Below, piece after piece: positions 1 through 7,825 of a DNA stretch of 29,154 nt. How positions within the stretch are numbered: the stretch's first letter is position 1; every line of letters starts with the position of its first letter. A program made the position numbers and the translations under genes. The stretch is from Clostridia bacterium. GTDB lineage: Bacteria; Bacillota; Clostridia; TANB77; CAG-508. The DNA lies in the NCBI GenBank assembly GCA_900772235.1, contig CAAGQX010000173.1, positions 1 through 29,154 on the forward strand, given 5' to 3'. The notes beneath the pieces are model-generated. The model had not been told where the DNA came from. It searched no databases and saw nothing but the letters and a program-made list of their open reading frames with translations.

Positions 1-153
1 AATAGTTCAATTTTACATTGAAAGGGTGCCGCTAAGAGAGATTTAGAAATTCTATGAGGTGAGTGAATTTGAAAAATATTATATTAATTTTTAAATGCCA
101 TTAAGTTAAGCAAATTACAATTTGTTTAATATTAAAAATAAAATTTCCAAAAC

Positions 154-182
154 TTGCATTATTTGAAAAATTATAGTATAAT
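154..182 (+). promoter_or_regulatory. Putative promoter of the first glycosyltransferase gene
   Basis: A perfect TATAAT lies at 177-182, preceded at 17 bases by a weak -35 (TTGCAT, 154-159). A second TATAAT at 216-221 is closer to the gene but has a poorer -35. The 241 bases before the gene hold nothing else I can identify; an A/T-rich short palindrome lies near 110-125. Confidence 0.4.
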
Positions 183-241
183 GAAAAAGCTGGACATTAA
201 AAAAATAGATATACATATAATATAATAAAAGGAGTAAAAAA

Positions 242-1468
242 ATGAAATATTTATATGTTTTACAACAAGCATTGGTATGGATAATAACGATTTTTTGGAT
301 GTATAACCTTGGAATTAGTGTATGTGCATTAATAAAATTTAAGGATAAACCATTAAAAACAAACAAAAAACACAAATTTATGGCTATAATACCTGCGCAT
401 AACGAAGAAGCAGTTGTAGCAAATTTAATAAACAGTTTAAAAGCACAAGATTATCCAAAAGAATTATTGGATATATATGTTATAGCTGATAATTGCACAG
501 ATAATACAGCAATGGTTGCAAGAAAAGCAGGTGCAATAGTATATGAAAGATTCGATGAAACAAAAAAAACAAAAGGTTATGCAATGCAATGGTTTTTAAA
601 ACAAAAAATAGAAGAAAATGCAGATTATGATGCATTTTGCGTTTTCGATGCAGATAATGTTGCAAATGCTGACTTTATAAAAAATATGAATAAAAAGCTT
701 TGCCAAGGAGAAGAAGTTGTTCAAGGATATAGAGATATAAAGAACCCTACAGATAGCTGGGTGGCAGCAGGATATGCTTTATTCTACTGGACAATGCACA
801 GATTCTATCATTTGGCTAGGTACAATATAGGCCTTTCACCATTATTAAACGGAACAGGATTTATGGTTAAATTTGATGTAGTAAAACCAAATGGATGGAA
901 TACACAAACTTTAACTGAAGATATAGAATTTTCATTAATAAATATGTGCGAGGGAAGAAAACTAGGTTGGGCAACAGATGCCATAGTTTATGATGAACAA
1001 CCAATAGGATTTAAACAATCTTGGACACAAAGAATGAGATGGTCTGTTGGACATATACAATGTTTTAAAATATATACAAAACAATTAGCTAAAAATACAA
1101 TTAAAAACAAAAAGATGGTAACTTTTGATGGTTTACTTTATTTAATGGGTATGCCACTATTAGTAATAACATTATCGCTATTACTTCTAAATACAATAAT
1201 ATATACAGGACATGGAATGACAACACTATCATTCTTATGGAATATAGCTAAATATGTAATTGCAACTTTCTTAATGACACCACTTACAGCCTGGTTTACA
1301 ATGAAATTAGACAAAAGAAATGTAAAACCAATGTTAAAAGGGCTATTATGCTATCCATTATTTTTAGGATCTTGGATACTTATAAATATTCAAGCATTAG
1401 TTAAACCAAACACAACTTGGGAAAAAATAGACCATGTAAGAAGCATAGATGTTAAAGAATTATCATAA
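242..1468 (+). CDS. Membrane-bound family 2 glycosyltransferase
   Basis: 408 residues, probably a processive or polysaccharide-type GT2 enzyme that transfers sugar from a nucleotide sugar at the membrane. One N-terminal membrane segment (about 8-30) is followed by a GT-A domain: PAHNEE at 51-56, the DAD metal-binding motif at 136-138, TED at 225-227 and QRMRW at 263-267, the QxxRW signature of BcsA/NodC-type enzymes. Two or three membrane segments follow at about 298-325, 330-355 and 370-390. AAGGAG lies about 6-7 bases before the ATG. A strong terminator follows at once, so this is a single-gene unit. The acceptor and sugar cannot be read from the sequence. The family is secure; the product is not known. 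Confidence 0.9.
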   Translation: MKYLYVLQQALVWIITIFWMYNLGISVCALIKFKDKPLKTNKKHKFMAIIPAHNEEAVVANLINSLKAQDYPKELLDIYVIADNCTDNTAMVARKAGAIVYERFDETKKTKGYAMQWFLKQKIEENADYDAFCVFDADNVANADFIKNMNKKLCQGEEVVQGYRDIKNPTDSWVAAGYALFYWTMHRFYHLARYNIGLSPLLNGTGFMVKFDVVKPNGWNTQTLTEDIEFSLINMCEGRKLGWATDAIVYDEQPIGFKQSWTQRMRWSVGHIQCFKIYTKQLAKNTIKNKKMVTFDGLLYLMGMPLLVITLSLLLLNTIIYTGHGMTTLSFLWNIAKYVIATFLMTPLTAWFTMKLDKRNVKPMLKGLLCYPLFLGSWILINIQALVKPNTTWEKIDHVRSIDVKELS

Positions 1469-1482
1469 TTATAGACAAACAT

Positions 1483-1512
1483 AAAAACTCCTAATTGAAA
1501 CTAGGAGTTTTT
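1483..1512 (+). terminator. Rho-independent terminator after the glycosyltransferase
   Basis: A perfect 11-bp stem (AAAAACTCCTA with TAGGAGTTTTT) closes an 8-base loop. The right arm ends in a T run. Confidence 0.9.
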
Positions 1513-1544
1513 ATTTCATTATTAAATTATTTAAAATCAAAATA

Positions 1545-1573
1545 GTGACAATTTTTTTTTGTAATGATATAAT
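1545..1573 (+). promoter_or_regulatory. Sigma-A promoter of the P-loop/Asp23-cmk-plsC operon
   Basis: GTGACA (1545-1550) and a perfect TATAAT (1568-1573) are separated by 17 bases. The operon start codon lies about 29 bases downstream. Confidence 0.75.
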
Positions 1574-1601
1574 ATAACCATTAATTTTTAAGGTGATGAA
1601 A

Positions 1602-2459
1602 ATGATAATAGATAAATTCATAGAAGGAAGAATTAAAACATATGCTTTTGTAGGACCTTCTGGAACAGGAAAAAGCTATAGAGCTCAAATGGTTGCAGCG
1701 GAAAGAAAAATTGACTTTATAATAGATGATGGCTTGCTTATAAACGACACAAAAGTTGTTGCAGGTGTTTCCGCAAAAAAAGCACCAACTAAAATAGAAA
1801 CAATAAAAAAAGCATTATTTTCAGATGAAAAAGATGTACAAGAAATAAAAAAAGCATTTTTGAAATATAGACCTAATAGTATTCTAATACTTGGAACTTC
1901 TGAAAATATGGTAGAAAAGATAAGAGAAAATTTAGGACTGCAAGAATTTACAGAAATAGTATATATTACAGATGTGGCAACCGAAGAAGAAATTGAGGAA
2001 GCAAAAAGAATGAGAAAAGTAGAAGGAAAACACGTAATACCAGTTCCTACTTTCGAAATAAAAAAAGATTTTTCAGGATACATTTTAGATCCACTGCAAA
2101 TCTTTAAATCAAAAGGAAAAAACAATAAGCCATATATAGCGGAAAAATCTATAATAAGACCAACTTTTAGTTATTTGGGAAATTATAAAATATCGGATAC
2201 AGTATTTAAACAAATAATTGAATATTTAAGCGAAAAAGCAGAATTTATATATAGAATAAATAGAATAAGAATAGAAACATTGCCAGAAGGAATTAGCATT
2301 TACATAGAAGTAATTGTAAACTATGGATATAACATAATAGAATCTTTAGGGGATTTTAAAAAGAAATGCAAAAGAGAAATAGAAAATTTAACAGCTATGA
2401 ATGTAGAAACAATAGAAATGGTAGCAAAGGGAATTCACGTAGAAGAAGGAGAAGAATAA
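1602..2459 (+). CDS. P-loop ATPase with C-terminal Asp23/Gls24-like domain
   Basis: 285 residues from ATG 1602. I chose this start because GTG 1593 and ATG 1596 lie inside the Shine-Dalgarno sequence AAGGTGAT. The N-terminus carries a Walker A motif GPSGTGKS (about 18-25) and IDDG at about 41-44. Residues about 185-285 resemble the Asp23/Gls24 fold, beginning YKISDTVFKQI. This resembles a P-loop/Asp23 family I know from Clostridia without an assigned job; Asp23 proteins elsewhere associate with the cell envelope. It is first in an operon with cmk, whose start is one base after its stop. The domain reading is from memory of family patterns; the function is unknown. Confidence 0.75.
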   Translation: MIIDKFIEGRIKTYAFVGPSGTGKSYRAQMVAAERKIDFIIDDGLLINDTKVVAGVSAKKAPTKIETIKKALFSDEKDVQEIKKAFLKYRPNSILILGTSENMVEKIRENLGLQEFTEIVYITDVATEEEIEEAKRMRKVEGKHVIPVPTFEIKKDFSGYILDPLQIFKSKGKNNKPYIAEKSIIRPTFSYLGNYKISDTVFKQIIEYLSEKAEFIYRINRIRIETLPEGISIYIEVIVNYGYNIIESLGDFKKKCKREIENLTAMNVETIEMVAKGIHVEEGEE

Positions 2460-2460
2460 T

Positions 2461-3130
2461 ATGTCATTTATTGTAGGAATTGATGGACCAGCAGGAAGTG
2501 GAAAAGGAACAGTAACAAAACTTATTGCAAATAAACTTGATTTAGTAAATATAGATACAGGTATAACATACAGATGTGTTGCACTAGAAGTTTTAAATAA
2601 AGGTTTAAAATTATCTGACACTCAAAAAATAATAGAAATTGCAAAAAACATTAATATAGAAATACATAATACTCCAAAAGGAGATATTGTTTACTTGAAT
2701 GGAGAAGATGTAACAAGTAAAATAAGATCAAAAGAAGTTTCACGGCATTGTATCTCCAGTGTCTTCTATAAAAGAAGTAAGATATGAAATGGTAGAAATT
2801 CAAAGAAAACTTGCTGAAGGTAAAAATGTAATTATAGAAGGAAGAGATATTTGCACATATGTATTTCCAAATGCAGATGTAAAAATCTATTTAGATGCAT
2901 CTTTAGAAGAAAGAACTAGAAGAAGATATCTTGAAATGAAAGAAAAAGGCATAAATATTACTAAAGAAGAAGTAAAAGAAAATATAGAAGCAAGAGACAA
3001 AAATGATAAAGTAAAAGAAGTAGGTGCACTAAAACTTGCACCAGATAGTATAATAGTAGATACAACAAATAAAACAATAGAAGAAGTAGTAGAAGAAATT
3101 ATAAAAATAATAAATGAAAAAAGAAAGTAA
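2461..3130 (+). CDS. cmk: Cytidylate kinase, read through a +1 shift at CGG
   Basis: Phosphorylates CMP/dCMP to the diphosphate in nucleotide salvage and is usually essential. The first part (codons 1-95) has the P-loop GPAGSGKG (9-16), DTGITYR and the NMP-binding region up to KEVS. The second part, in the +1 frame, continues IVSPVSSIKEVR, then EGRDICTYVFPNADVKI, a Lid rich in Arg (ERTRRRY) and the usual C-terminus. Joined across CGGC at 2743-2746 they give 222 residues, the normal family length, with no gap or extra residue against Bacillus Cmk (EVS-NN-VSIVA). Without the shift translation ends after 108 residues with no Lid. AAGGAG lies 9 bases before the ATG, inside the previous gene. GRDIC replaces the common GRDIG. 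Confidence 0.92.
2743..2746 (+). other. CGG-C +1 frameshift site in cmk
   Basis: CGG is codon 95 in frame. Reading four bases (CGGC) and continuing at ATT 2747 restores Cmk homology. The preceding codons are GAA GTT TCA. There is no homopolymer here that would favour a sequencing indel. Confidence 0.8.
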
Positions 3131-3157
3131 TAAAATGTTTTTAAGGAGAAAGCTATT

Positions 3158-3739
3158 ATGATATTTTTTATAACAAAAAGAATTTGCCACTTTTTTACAA
3201 CAATTCTTTATAGAGTTAAAGTTAATGGAAAAGAGAATATTCCTAAAGAAGGAGGAGCATTGATTTGCCCAAATCATGTACACGCAATGGATAGTGTTAG
3301 CTTGGTGTCACATTCAAAAAGAAGAATGTATGCACTTGCTAAAGAAGATTTTTATAAAAATAGAGCAATAAAATGGTATGCTAAAAAATGTGGAATATAT
3401 CCAATAAAACAAAATAGTGCAGACATTGATGCAATAAAGGTTTCTTTAAAACTACTTAAAGAGAAAAAATTACTTTTAATTTTTCCAGAAGGAACAAGAA
3501 ATGGAATGGCAAAAGGAAAACCTGTAAAAAATGGACCAATGCTAATTGCAATAAAAGCAGGAGTACCAATAGTTCCAGTTGGCATAAAAGGAGAATTTAA
3601 ACCATTTAAAAAAGTTACTATAAATATAGGAAAACCAATATACTATAATGATTATAAAGACAAAACTAAAGACAAAGAAGTAATAAATAAATTAACTAAG
3701 AACTTAATGGATGAAATAATAAATTTAAGAGATAAATAA
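3158..3739 (+). CDS. plsC: 1-acyl-sn-glycerol-3-phosphate acyltransferase
   Basis: 193 residues. Acylates lysophosphatidic acid to phosphatidic acid in membrane phospholipid synthesis, at the inner face of the membrane. The catalytic HX4D motif is NHVHAMD (H40, D45) and the substrate-binding FPEGTR is at 109-114. A further block, AGVPIVPV, fits the family's motif IV. The hydrophobic N-terminus (about 1-20) may associate with the membrane. AAGGAG lies about 9 bases before the ATG. The order cmk-plsC is common in Clostridia, which supports both calls. The gene ends at a terminator shared with the opposing small gene. Confidence 0.9.
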   Translation: MIFFITKRICHFFTTILYRVKVNGKENIPKEGGALICPNHVHAMDSVSLVSHSKRRMYALAKEDFYKNRAIKWYAKKCGIYPIKQNSADIDAIKVSLKLLKEKKLLLIFPEGTRNGMAKGKPVKNGPMLIAIKAGVPIVPVGIKGEFKPFKKVTINIGKPIYYNDYKDKTKDKEVINKLTKNLMDEIINLRDK

Positions 3740-3746
3740 AGAAAAA

Positions 3747-3773
3747 AGCAGTGAATTTTTTAATTTCACTGCT
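3747..3773. terminator. Bidirectional terminator between plsC and the minus-strand gene
   Basis: A 9-bp perfect stem (AGCAGTGAA with TTCACTGCT) surrounds a 9-base loop. On the minus strand the stem is followed by a run of T (positions 3746-3742), so it acts best for the minus gene. On the plus strand only a short T-rich tail follows. Confidence 0.8.
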
Positions 3774-3785
3774 CTTTCCTTCCTA

Positions 3786-4007
3786 TCAGGGGTTTTCTTC
3801 TTCATCGTCAGAAGAAGGGATGGGACCGGACTTGCGCCCGAGAACCCAAATTAGGAAACTGCCAAAAACAACGGCAACTGCCACTGCAGCAGCAACTCCC
3901 CATGCCATCTTAGGTGTATGGGTTGCAGTACAACCACCTACCATAAAAATGGCAACGGCAATGATTACTTTCCACATAACCCGAGAAAAACGGAACCAAC
4001 GGTTCAT
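3786..4007 (-). CDS. Small membrane protein of foreign base composition
   Basis: 73 residues, not recognised. A hydrophobic N-terminal stretch (about 11-24) ends in VGGC, which could be a lipobox. A second membrane segment, rich in Ala and Val, covers about 35-57. The tail is acidic (SSDDEEE). The gene is real by its signals: AAAGGAGG lies 9 bases before the ATG, it has a consensus promoter, and a terminator follows. Hand-counted GC is 108 of 222 bases (49%), far above its neighbours, and it uses CGG, CGC and CGT for Arg. Codon 9 is CGG (3981-3983) read as a normal triplet; a +1 shift there would stop the protein at about 13 residues. Probably acquired by transfer. Confidence 0.7.
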   Translation of the reverse strand: MNRWFRFSRVMWKVIIAVAIFMVGGCTATHTPKMAWGVAAAVAVAVVFGSFLIWVLGRKSGPIPSSDDEEENP

Positions 4008-4045
4008 AAGAATGAACCTCCTTTCTGAATTTGTGTTCCATAATT

Positions 4046-4074
4046 ATTATAACAAATTCGGCAATAATTGTCAA
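4046..4074 (-). promoter_or_regulatory. Consensus promoter of the small minus-strand gene
   Basis: On the minus strand a perfect TTGACA (4069-4074) and a perfect TATAAT (4046-4051) are 17 bases apart. Its -35 is only 6 bases from the divergent typA -35. Confidence 0.85.
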
Positions 4075-4080
4075 ATCTAC

Positions 4081-4110
4081 TTGACTTTTTAGTAAAAATA
4101 AGAGTATAAT
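4081..4110 (+). promoter_or_regulatory. typA promoter
   Basis: TTGACT (4081-4086) and TATAAT (4105-4110) are 18 bases apart. A second TATAAT at 4136-4141 lacks a good -35. Confidence 0.7.
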
Positions 4111-4161
4111 TAATTGTTGCGTAAATAATAAATGATATAATAAATGTAAAAGGTGATAAAG

Positions 4162-5985
4162 ATGATTAATGAAAAAATAAGAAATGTAGCAATAATTGCC
4201 CATGTAGACCATGGAAAAACAACCTTAGTAGATAGTTTGCTTAAACAAAGTGGTACTTTTAGAACAAATGAACAAGTAGAAGAAAGAGTAATGGATTCAA
4301 ACGACATAGAGAAAGAAAGAGGAATAACAATTCTAGCAAAAAACACATCTGTTATGTATAATGATATAAAAATTAATATTGTAGATACTCCTGGACACGC
4401 AGATTTTGGAGGAGAAGTTGAAAGAGTATTGAAAATGGTAGATGGAGTTTTACTATTAGTTGATGCCTTTGAAGGTGCAATGCCTCAAACAAGAGAAGTG
4501 CTAAAGAAATCTCTAGCTATGAATTTAAAACCAATTGTTGTTATAAATAAAATAGATAGACCAGGAGCAAACCCTGCAAAAGTAATAGATGAAGTTATAG
4601 AATTATTCATAGATTTAGGTGCAAATGATGAACAATTAGATTTTCCTATAATATATGCATCTGCTAAGAATGGAATTGCAAAAATGAGCCTAGATGAAGA
4701 ATCTGACAATGTTAGATGTATTTTTGAAACAATAATAAATACTATACCAGCTCCTAATTGTGAAATAGATGGAGATGCACAAATGCTTGTATCTAATATT
4801 GATTATGATGACTATTTAGGAAGAATTGGAATAGGAAGAATTGAAAGAGGAACAATAAAGGCTGGAATGCCAATAATGATTTGTAAAGCAGACAAAAATA
4901 TACAAGGAAAAGTTGCAAAACTATTTACTTATACTGGATTAAAAAAGACAGAGGTAGAAGAAGCAACAGCTGGAGATATAGTAGAAGTTTCAGGAATGGC
5001 AGAGGTTCACATTGGAGATACTTTATGCGATATTAACCACATTGAAAAAATTCCTTTTGTAGATATTGACGAGCCAACAGTTTCTATGACATTCTCTGTA
5101 AATAATGGACCACTTGCAGGAAGAGAAGGACAATTTGTTACATCAAGACATATTAGAGATAGATTATTTAAAGAGCTAGAAAGAAATGTAAGTTTAAGAG
5201 TAAGAGAAACAGACTCTGCTGATAGTTTTGAAGTATGCGGTCGTGGAGAACTTCATTTATCTGTATTAATAGAAACAATGAGAAGAGAAGGATTTGAACT
5301 TTTAGTTTCAAGACCAAAAGTTATTATAAAAGAAATTGATGGTGTTAAATGCGAACCAATGGAAATACTTGTAGTTAATATACCAGATGACTCTATAGGA
5401 ACAGTTATAGAAAAACTAGGAAGAAGAAAAGGCGAAATGATAAATATGGAACCTGCTGAAGCTGGACATACTAAAATAGAGTTTAAAATACCTGCAAGAG
5501 GAATAATTGGTTACAGAACAGAATTCTTAACAGATACTAAAGGCGAAGGCACAATGAACACAATGTTTGATTCGTATGAACCATATAAAGGCGAAATAAT
5601 GTCTAGAACAAGGGGTGTGCTAGTTGCATTCGAAGCAGGAACATCTGTAACATACGGTTTATACAATGCTCAAGAAAGAGGAGATTTATTTATTGGTGCT
5701 GGTGTTGAAGTATACGAAGGTATGATAGTTGGACTAAATGCAAGAAACGAAGATATATCTATAAACGTATGTAAAGAAAAACATTTAACAAATACAAGAG
5801 CATCTGGCTCTGATGATGCATTAAGATTAGTTCCACCAATTCAAATGTCATTAGAAAAAGCAATTGAATTTATTGCAGATGACGAACTAGTAGAAATAAC
5901 ACCTAAAAATATAAGACTAAGAAAGAAAATATTAGATTCAAAAACAAGAGAAAGATTAGCAGCAAGAGCTAAAAAGGAACAATAA
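4162..5985 (+). CDS. typA: Ribosome-associated GTPase TypA/BipA
   Basis: 607 residues from ATG 4162. GTG 4153 belongs to the Shine-Dalgarno AAAAGGTGAT and is not the start. TypA/BipA is a translational GTPase that assists ribosome assembly and stress adaptation, in the cytoplasm. The G domain shows AHVDHGKTT (about 13-21), ERGITI, DTPGHADFGGEVER and NKIDRPGA. A beta-barrel domain 2, the EF-G-like domains and the TypA-specific C-terminus (RGIIGYRTEFLTDTKGEG, then GLNARNEDISINVCKEKHLTN) follow. The length matches the family. It is transcribed alone, from its own promoter, and ends before a GC-rich hairpin. Confidence 0.96.
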   Translation: MINEKIRNVAIIAHVDHGKTTLVDSLLKQSGTFRTNEQVEERVMDSNDIEKERGITILAKNTSVMYNDIKINIVDTPGHADFGGEVERVLKMVDGVLLLVDAFEGAMPQTREVLKKSLAMNLKPIVVINKIDRPGANPAKVIDEVIELFIDLGANDEQLDFPIIYASAKNGIAKMSLDEESDNVRCIFETIINTIPAPNCEIDGDAQMLVSNIDYDDYLGRIGIGRIERGTIKAGMPIMICKADKNIQGKVAKLFTYTGLKKTEVEEATAGDIVEVSGMAEVHIGDTLCDINHIEKIPFVDIDEPTVSMTFSVNNGPLAGREGQFVTSRHIRDRLFKELERNVSLRVRETDSADSFEVCGRGELHLSVLIETMRREGFELLVSRPKVIIKEIDGVKCEPMEILVVNIPDDSIGTVIEKLGRRKGEMINMEPAEAGHTKIEFKIPARGIIGYRTEFLTDTKGEGTMNTMFDSYEPYKGEIMSRTRGVLVAFEAGTSVTYGLYNAQERGDLFIGAGVEVYEGMIVGLNARNEDISINVCKEKHLTNTRASGSDDALRLVPPIQMSLEKAIEFIADDELVEITPKNIRLRKKILDSKTRERLAARAKKEQ

Positions 5986-5997
5986 AACATATGCTAA

Positions 5998-6019
5998 GGG
6001 GGCGCAGATGATGCGCCCC
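5998..6019. repeat. GC-rich intergenic hairpin after typA
   Basis: An 8-bp stem (GGGGCGCA with TGCGCCCC) closes the 5-base loop GATGA. No T run follows on either strand, so it is a poor intrinsic terminator. It resembles the hairpin at 24914-24931 and may be a dispersed repeat. Confidence 0.6.
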
Positions 6020-6067
6020 TGTATTGCATTATTTAAAGATTAATTTATATTAAAGGAAGATAAAAAT

Positions 6068-6649
6068 ATGAAAACTGTTCAAGAAATAAAACAAAAAGCA
6101 TTAGAAGAACATATACCAATAATAATGGATGACACATTAGAGGTGGTAGGAAAAATATTAGGTGAAGTTAAACCTAATAAGATTCTAGAAATTGGAACGG
6201 CTGTAGGTTACTCTGCAATATGTTTTTCAAAATATTTGGTTGATGATGGAACAATAGACACAATAGAAAGAGATGAAGAAAGAATAAAAGAAGCAAAAAA
6301 CAATATAAAAGACTTGCAATTAGAAGCTAAAATTAATATAATATCAGGGGATGCAGTAGAAATATTACCAACTTTAGAAGGAAAATATGATGTGGTTTTT
6401 ATAGATGCTGCAAAAGGAAAATATCCTATATTCTTAAAAGAAGCAATTAGATTACTTTCAGATAAAGGAGTAATTATTGCAGATAATATTTTGTACAAAG
6501 GATACACTTTAAGTGATTATAACAAACATAAGCAAAGAACTGCAGTAAGAGGATTAAGAACATATTTAAAAGATTTAGATGAAAATGAGAATTTTACAAC
6601 TGAACTTTTAGAAGTAGGAGATGGATTAACGATAACTAAAAGAAAGTAA
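6068..6649 (+). CDS. trmR: SAM-dependent O-methyltransferase, probable tRNA uridine-34 methyltransferase
   Basis: 193 residues. The family is the caffeoyl-CoA O-methyltransferase-like fold; the closest likely match is TrmR (YrrM), which methylates 5-hydroxyuridine at tRNA position 34 to 5-methoxyuridine. Motif I is EIGTAVGYSA (about 42-51), followed by ERDEERI, FIDAAKGKY and IIADNILYKG. The assignment is strengthened by the U32 protein two genes downstream: in Bacillus, trmR sits with trhP genes that make the hydroxyl group. AAAGGAAG lies before the ATG. A possible promoter is TTGCAT (6024-6029) and TATATT (6046-6051). It heads the run to 13272. The methyltransferase call is firm, the tRNA role is inferred. 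Confidence 0.8.
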   Translation: MKTVQEIKQKALEEHIPIIMDDTLEVVGKILGEVKPNKILEIGTAVGYSAICFSKYLVDDGTIDTIERDEERIKEAKNNIKDLQLEAKINIISGDAVEILPTLEGKYDVVFIDAAKGKYPIFLKEAIRLLSDKGVIIADNILYKGYTLSDYNKHKQRTAVRGLRTYLKDLDENENFTTELLEVGDGLTITKRK

Positions 6650-6661
6650 AGGTGTTTCCGG

Positions 6662-7825
6662 ATGTCAACAGATTTTAGAAAAGATCTAAGATATGAAATG
6701 GATGAAAATAAAAAACAATTATCAGAAGAATTAGATGCATACAGAATGCATGTTTCTGAAAATATACCAGGTTATATATTATTTATGGAGGCTTTAAATG
6801 AACTAGTTACAGGATTAGAAGCCAAAAAAATAATAGGAAAAACTCAAATAAAAAGTAGAGTGAAAGCTGCTAAAAGTGCAGTTAGGAATTCTAGAGAAAA
6901 AGAATTAGACGATATTTTTGGGTTTAATATAATAACTCAAAGCGAAAGAGATAAGGAAATCTTAATGCTGATAATACACAATTTATTTGTAAGGAAATAT
7001 GTGCAGGAAAAAACATATGATAAATCTAATGGATATAAAGCATACCATTGTGTAGGAGCAATTAAGACCAAAATAACTGGTGAAGAAATTGAAGGATTAG
7101 AAGAACATATATTACAATCTAAAACATATAAACCCAAAGAGGTATACAGGGATTTATCTTCCAAAGAACAAATGGAATTAGGGAAAAAAGAAGTACTTGA
7201 ACAAGTATACAGATATCCAATTTTAAGAGCAGAAATTGGTGAAAATGGACAATTAAACGAAAGCCTACAAAGTATTTTTGCTGATGCTTTATTATTTCTC
7301 GATGCTTACTTATTGCCTAACACAGAAGCAAGAACTAATATGCCTATAATGGAAGTACAATTTAAAACAGATGCAGTTGAACAGGTTGCAACATGCGGAA
7401 GAGCAAAACATATGAATTATAAAAAAATAGATCCAGAAAAAGTAAAAGAAAAGTATAAAAGAAGAGAATTAATTAGAGGAATAGATTTTCCGTTTAGATT
7501 TTATAGAAACTTACATACAGGAATGATGGAACTAGAATCTACTAACAGAACTTTAATAAGTATGTGGCCATTTTTAGAAGAAACAATAGCAGAATATAAA
7601 AAAACAGACAAAACACCTTTAGCAAGTTATGATATGTATATGACAAAAGTCTTCCCAGATTTACAACCATATGTAGAAAGAATTTCTGAAAGGGAGCCAG
7701 TTATACCAATAAAAAATACAAATGCTGATAGTGTATGGGCTATTTTAAAAAATAGAATTATAAATGATAATCTTAGCTTACCAAAATATACAAAAACTGA
7801 CGAAAAAGGAGAAATAAAACAATGA
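6662..7825 (+). CDS. Divergent RelA/SpoT-like nucleotide pyrophosphokinase domain protein
   Basis: 387 residues. The central part matches the RelA/SpoT synthetase pattern: RVKAAKS (66-72) for the ATP-binding loop, a metal-binding Asp in DDIFGFNII (83-91), NGYKAYH (123-129) for the guanosine-binding Tyr, and MEVQFKT (230-236) with the catalytic Glu, then CGRAKHMNYK. All the expected key residues appear present, but spacing is long and similarity weak. There is no HD hydrolase domain and no TGS/ACT region, and it is longer than usual small alarmone synthetases. Residues 1-50 and 260-387 match nothing I know. AAAGGTG precedes the ATG. Its stop overlaps the next start (ATGA), implying translational coupling. 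Product nucleotide unknown. Confidence 0.65.
   Translation: MSTDFRKDLRYEMDENKKQLSEELDAYRMHVSENIPGYILFMEALNELVTGLEAKKIIGKTQIKSRVKAAKSAVRNSREKELDDIFGFNIITQSERDKEILMLIIHNLFVRKYVQEKTYDKSNGYKAYHCVGAIKTKITGEEIEGLEEHILQSKTYKPKEVYRDLSSKEQMELGKKEVLEQVYRYPILRAEIGENGQLNESLQSIFADALLFLDAYLLPNTEARTNMPIMEVQFKTDAVEQVATCGRAKHMNYKKIDPEKVKEKYKRRELIRGIDFPFRFYRNLHTGMMELESTNRTLISMWPFLEETIAEYKKTDKTPLASYDMYMTKVFPDLQPYVERISEREPVIPIKNTNADSVWAILKNRIINDNLSLPKYTKTDEKGEIKQ

Noticed and set aside
60..107. Short frame beginning near 70 (MKNIILIFKCH) after a GAGGTGA site
   Set aside because: Only 11 codons with no match; it may be a remnant, but there is nothing to support a gene.
1685..2125. Long minus-strand open frame opposite the P-loop gene
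   Set aside because: Ser/Phe/Ile-rich mirror of A-rich coding sequence without a ribosome site or family motifs; the same holds for the minus-strand frames at 7970-8326, 22712-23146, 24361-24817 and 27954-28565.
3751..4092. Plus-strand open frame opposite the small minus-strand gene
   Set aside because: Its start lies in the terminator loop, it has no ribosome site, and the minus strand has promoter, Shine-Dalgarno and coherent membrane segments.
1593..4161. GTG starts at 1593 and 4153 for the P-loop gene and typA
   Set aside because: Both GTG codons are part of the AAGGTGAT-type Shine-Dalgarno sequence; the following ATG is correctly spaced.
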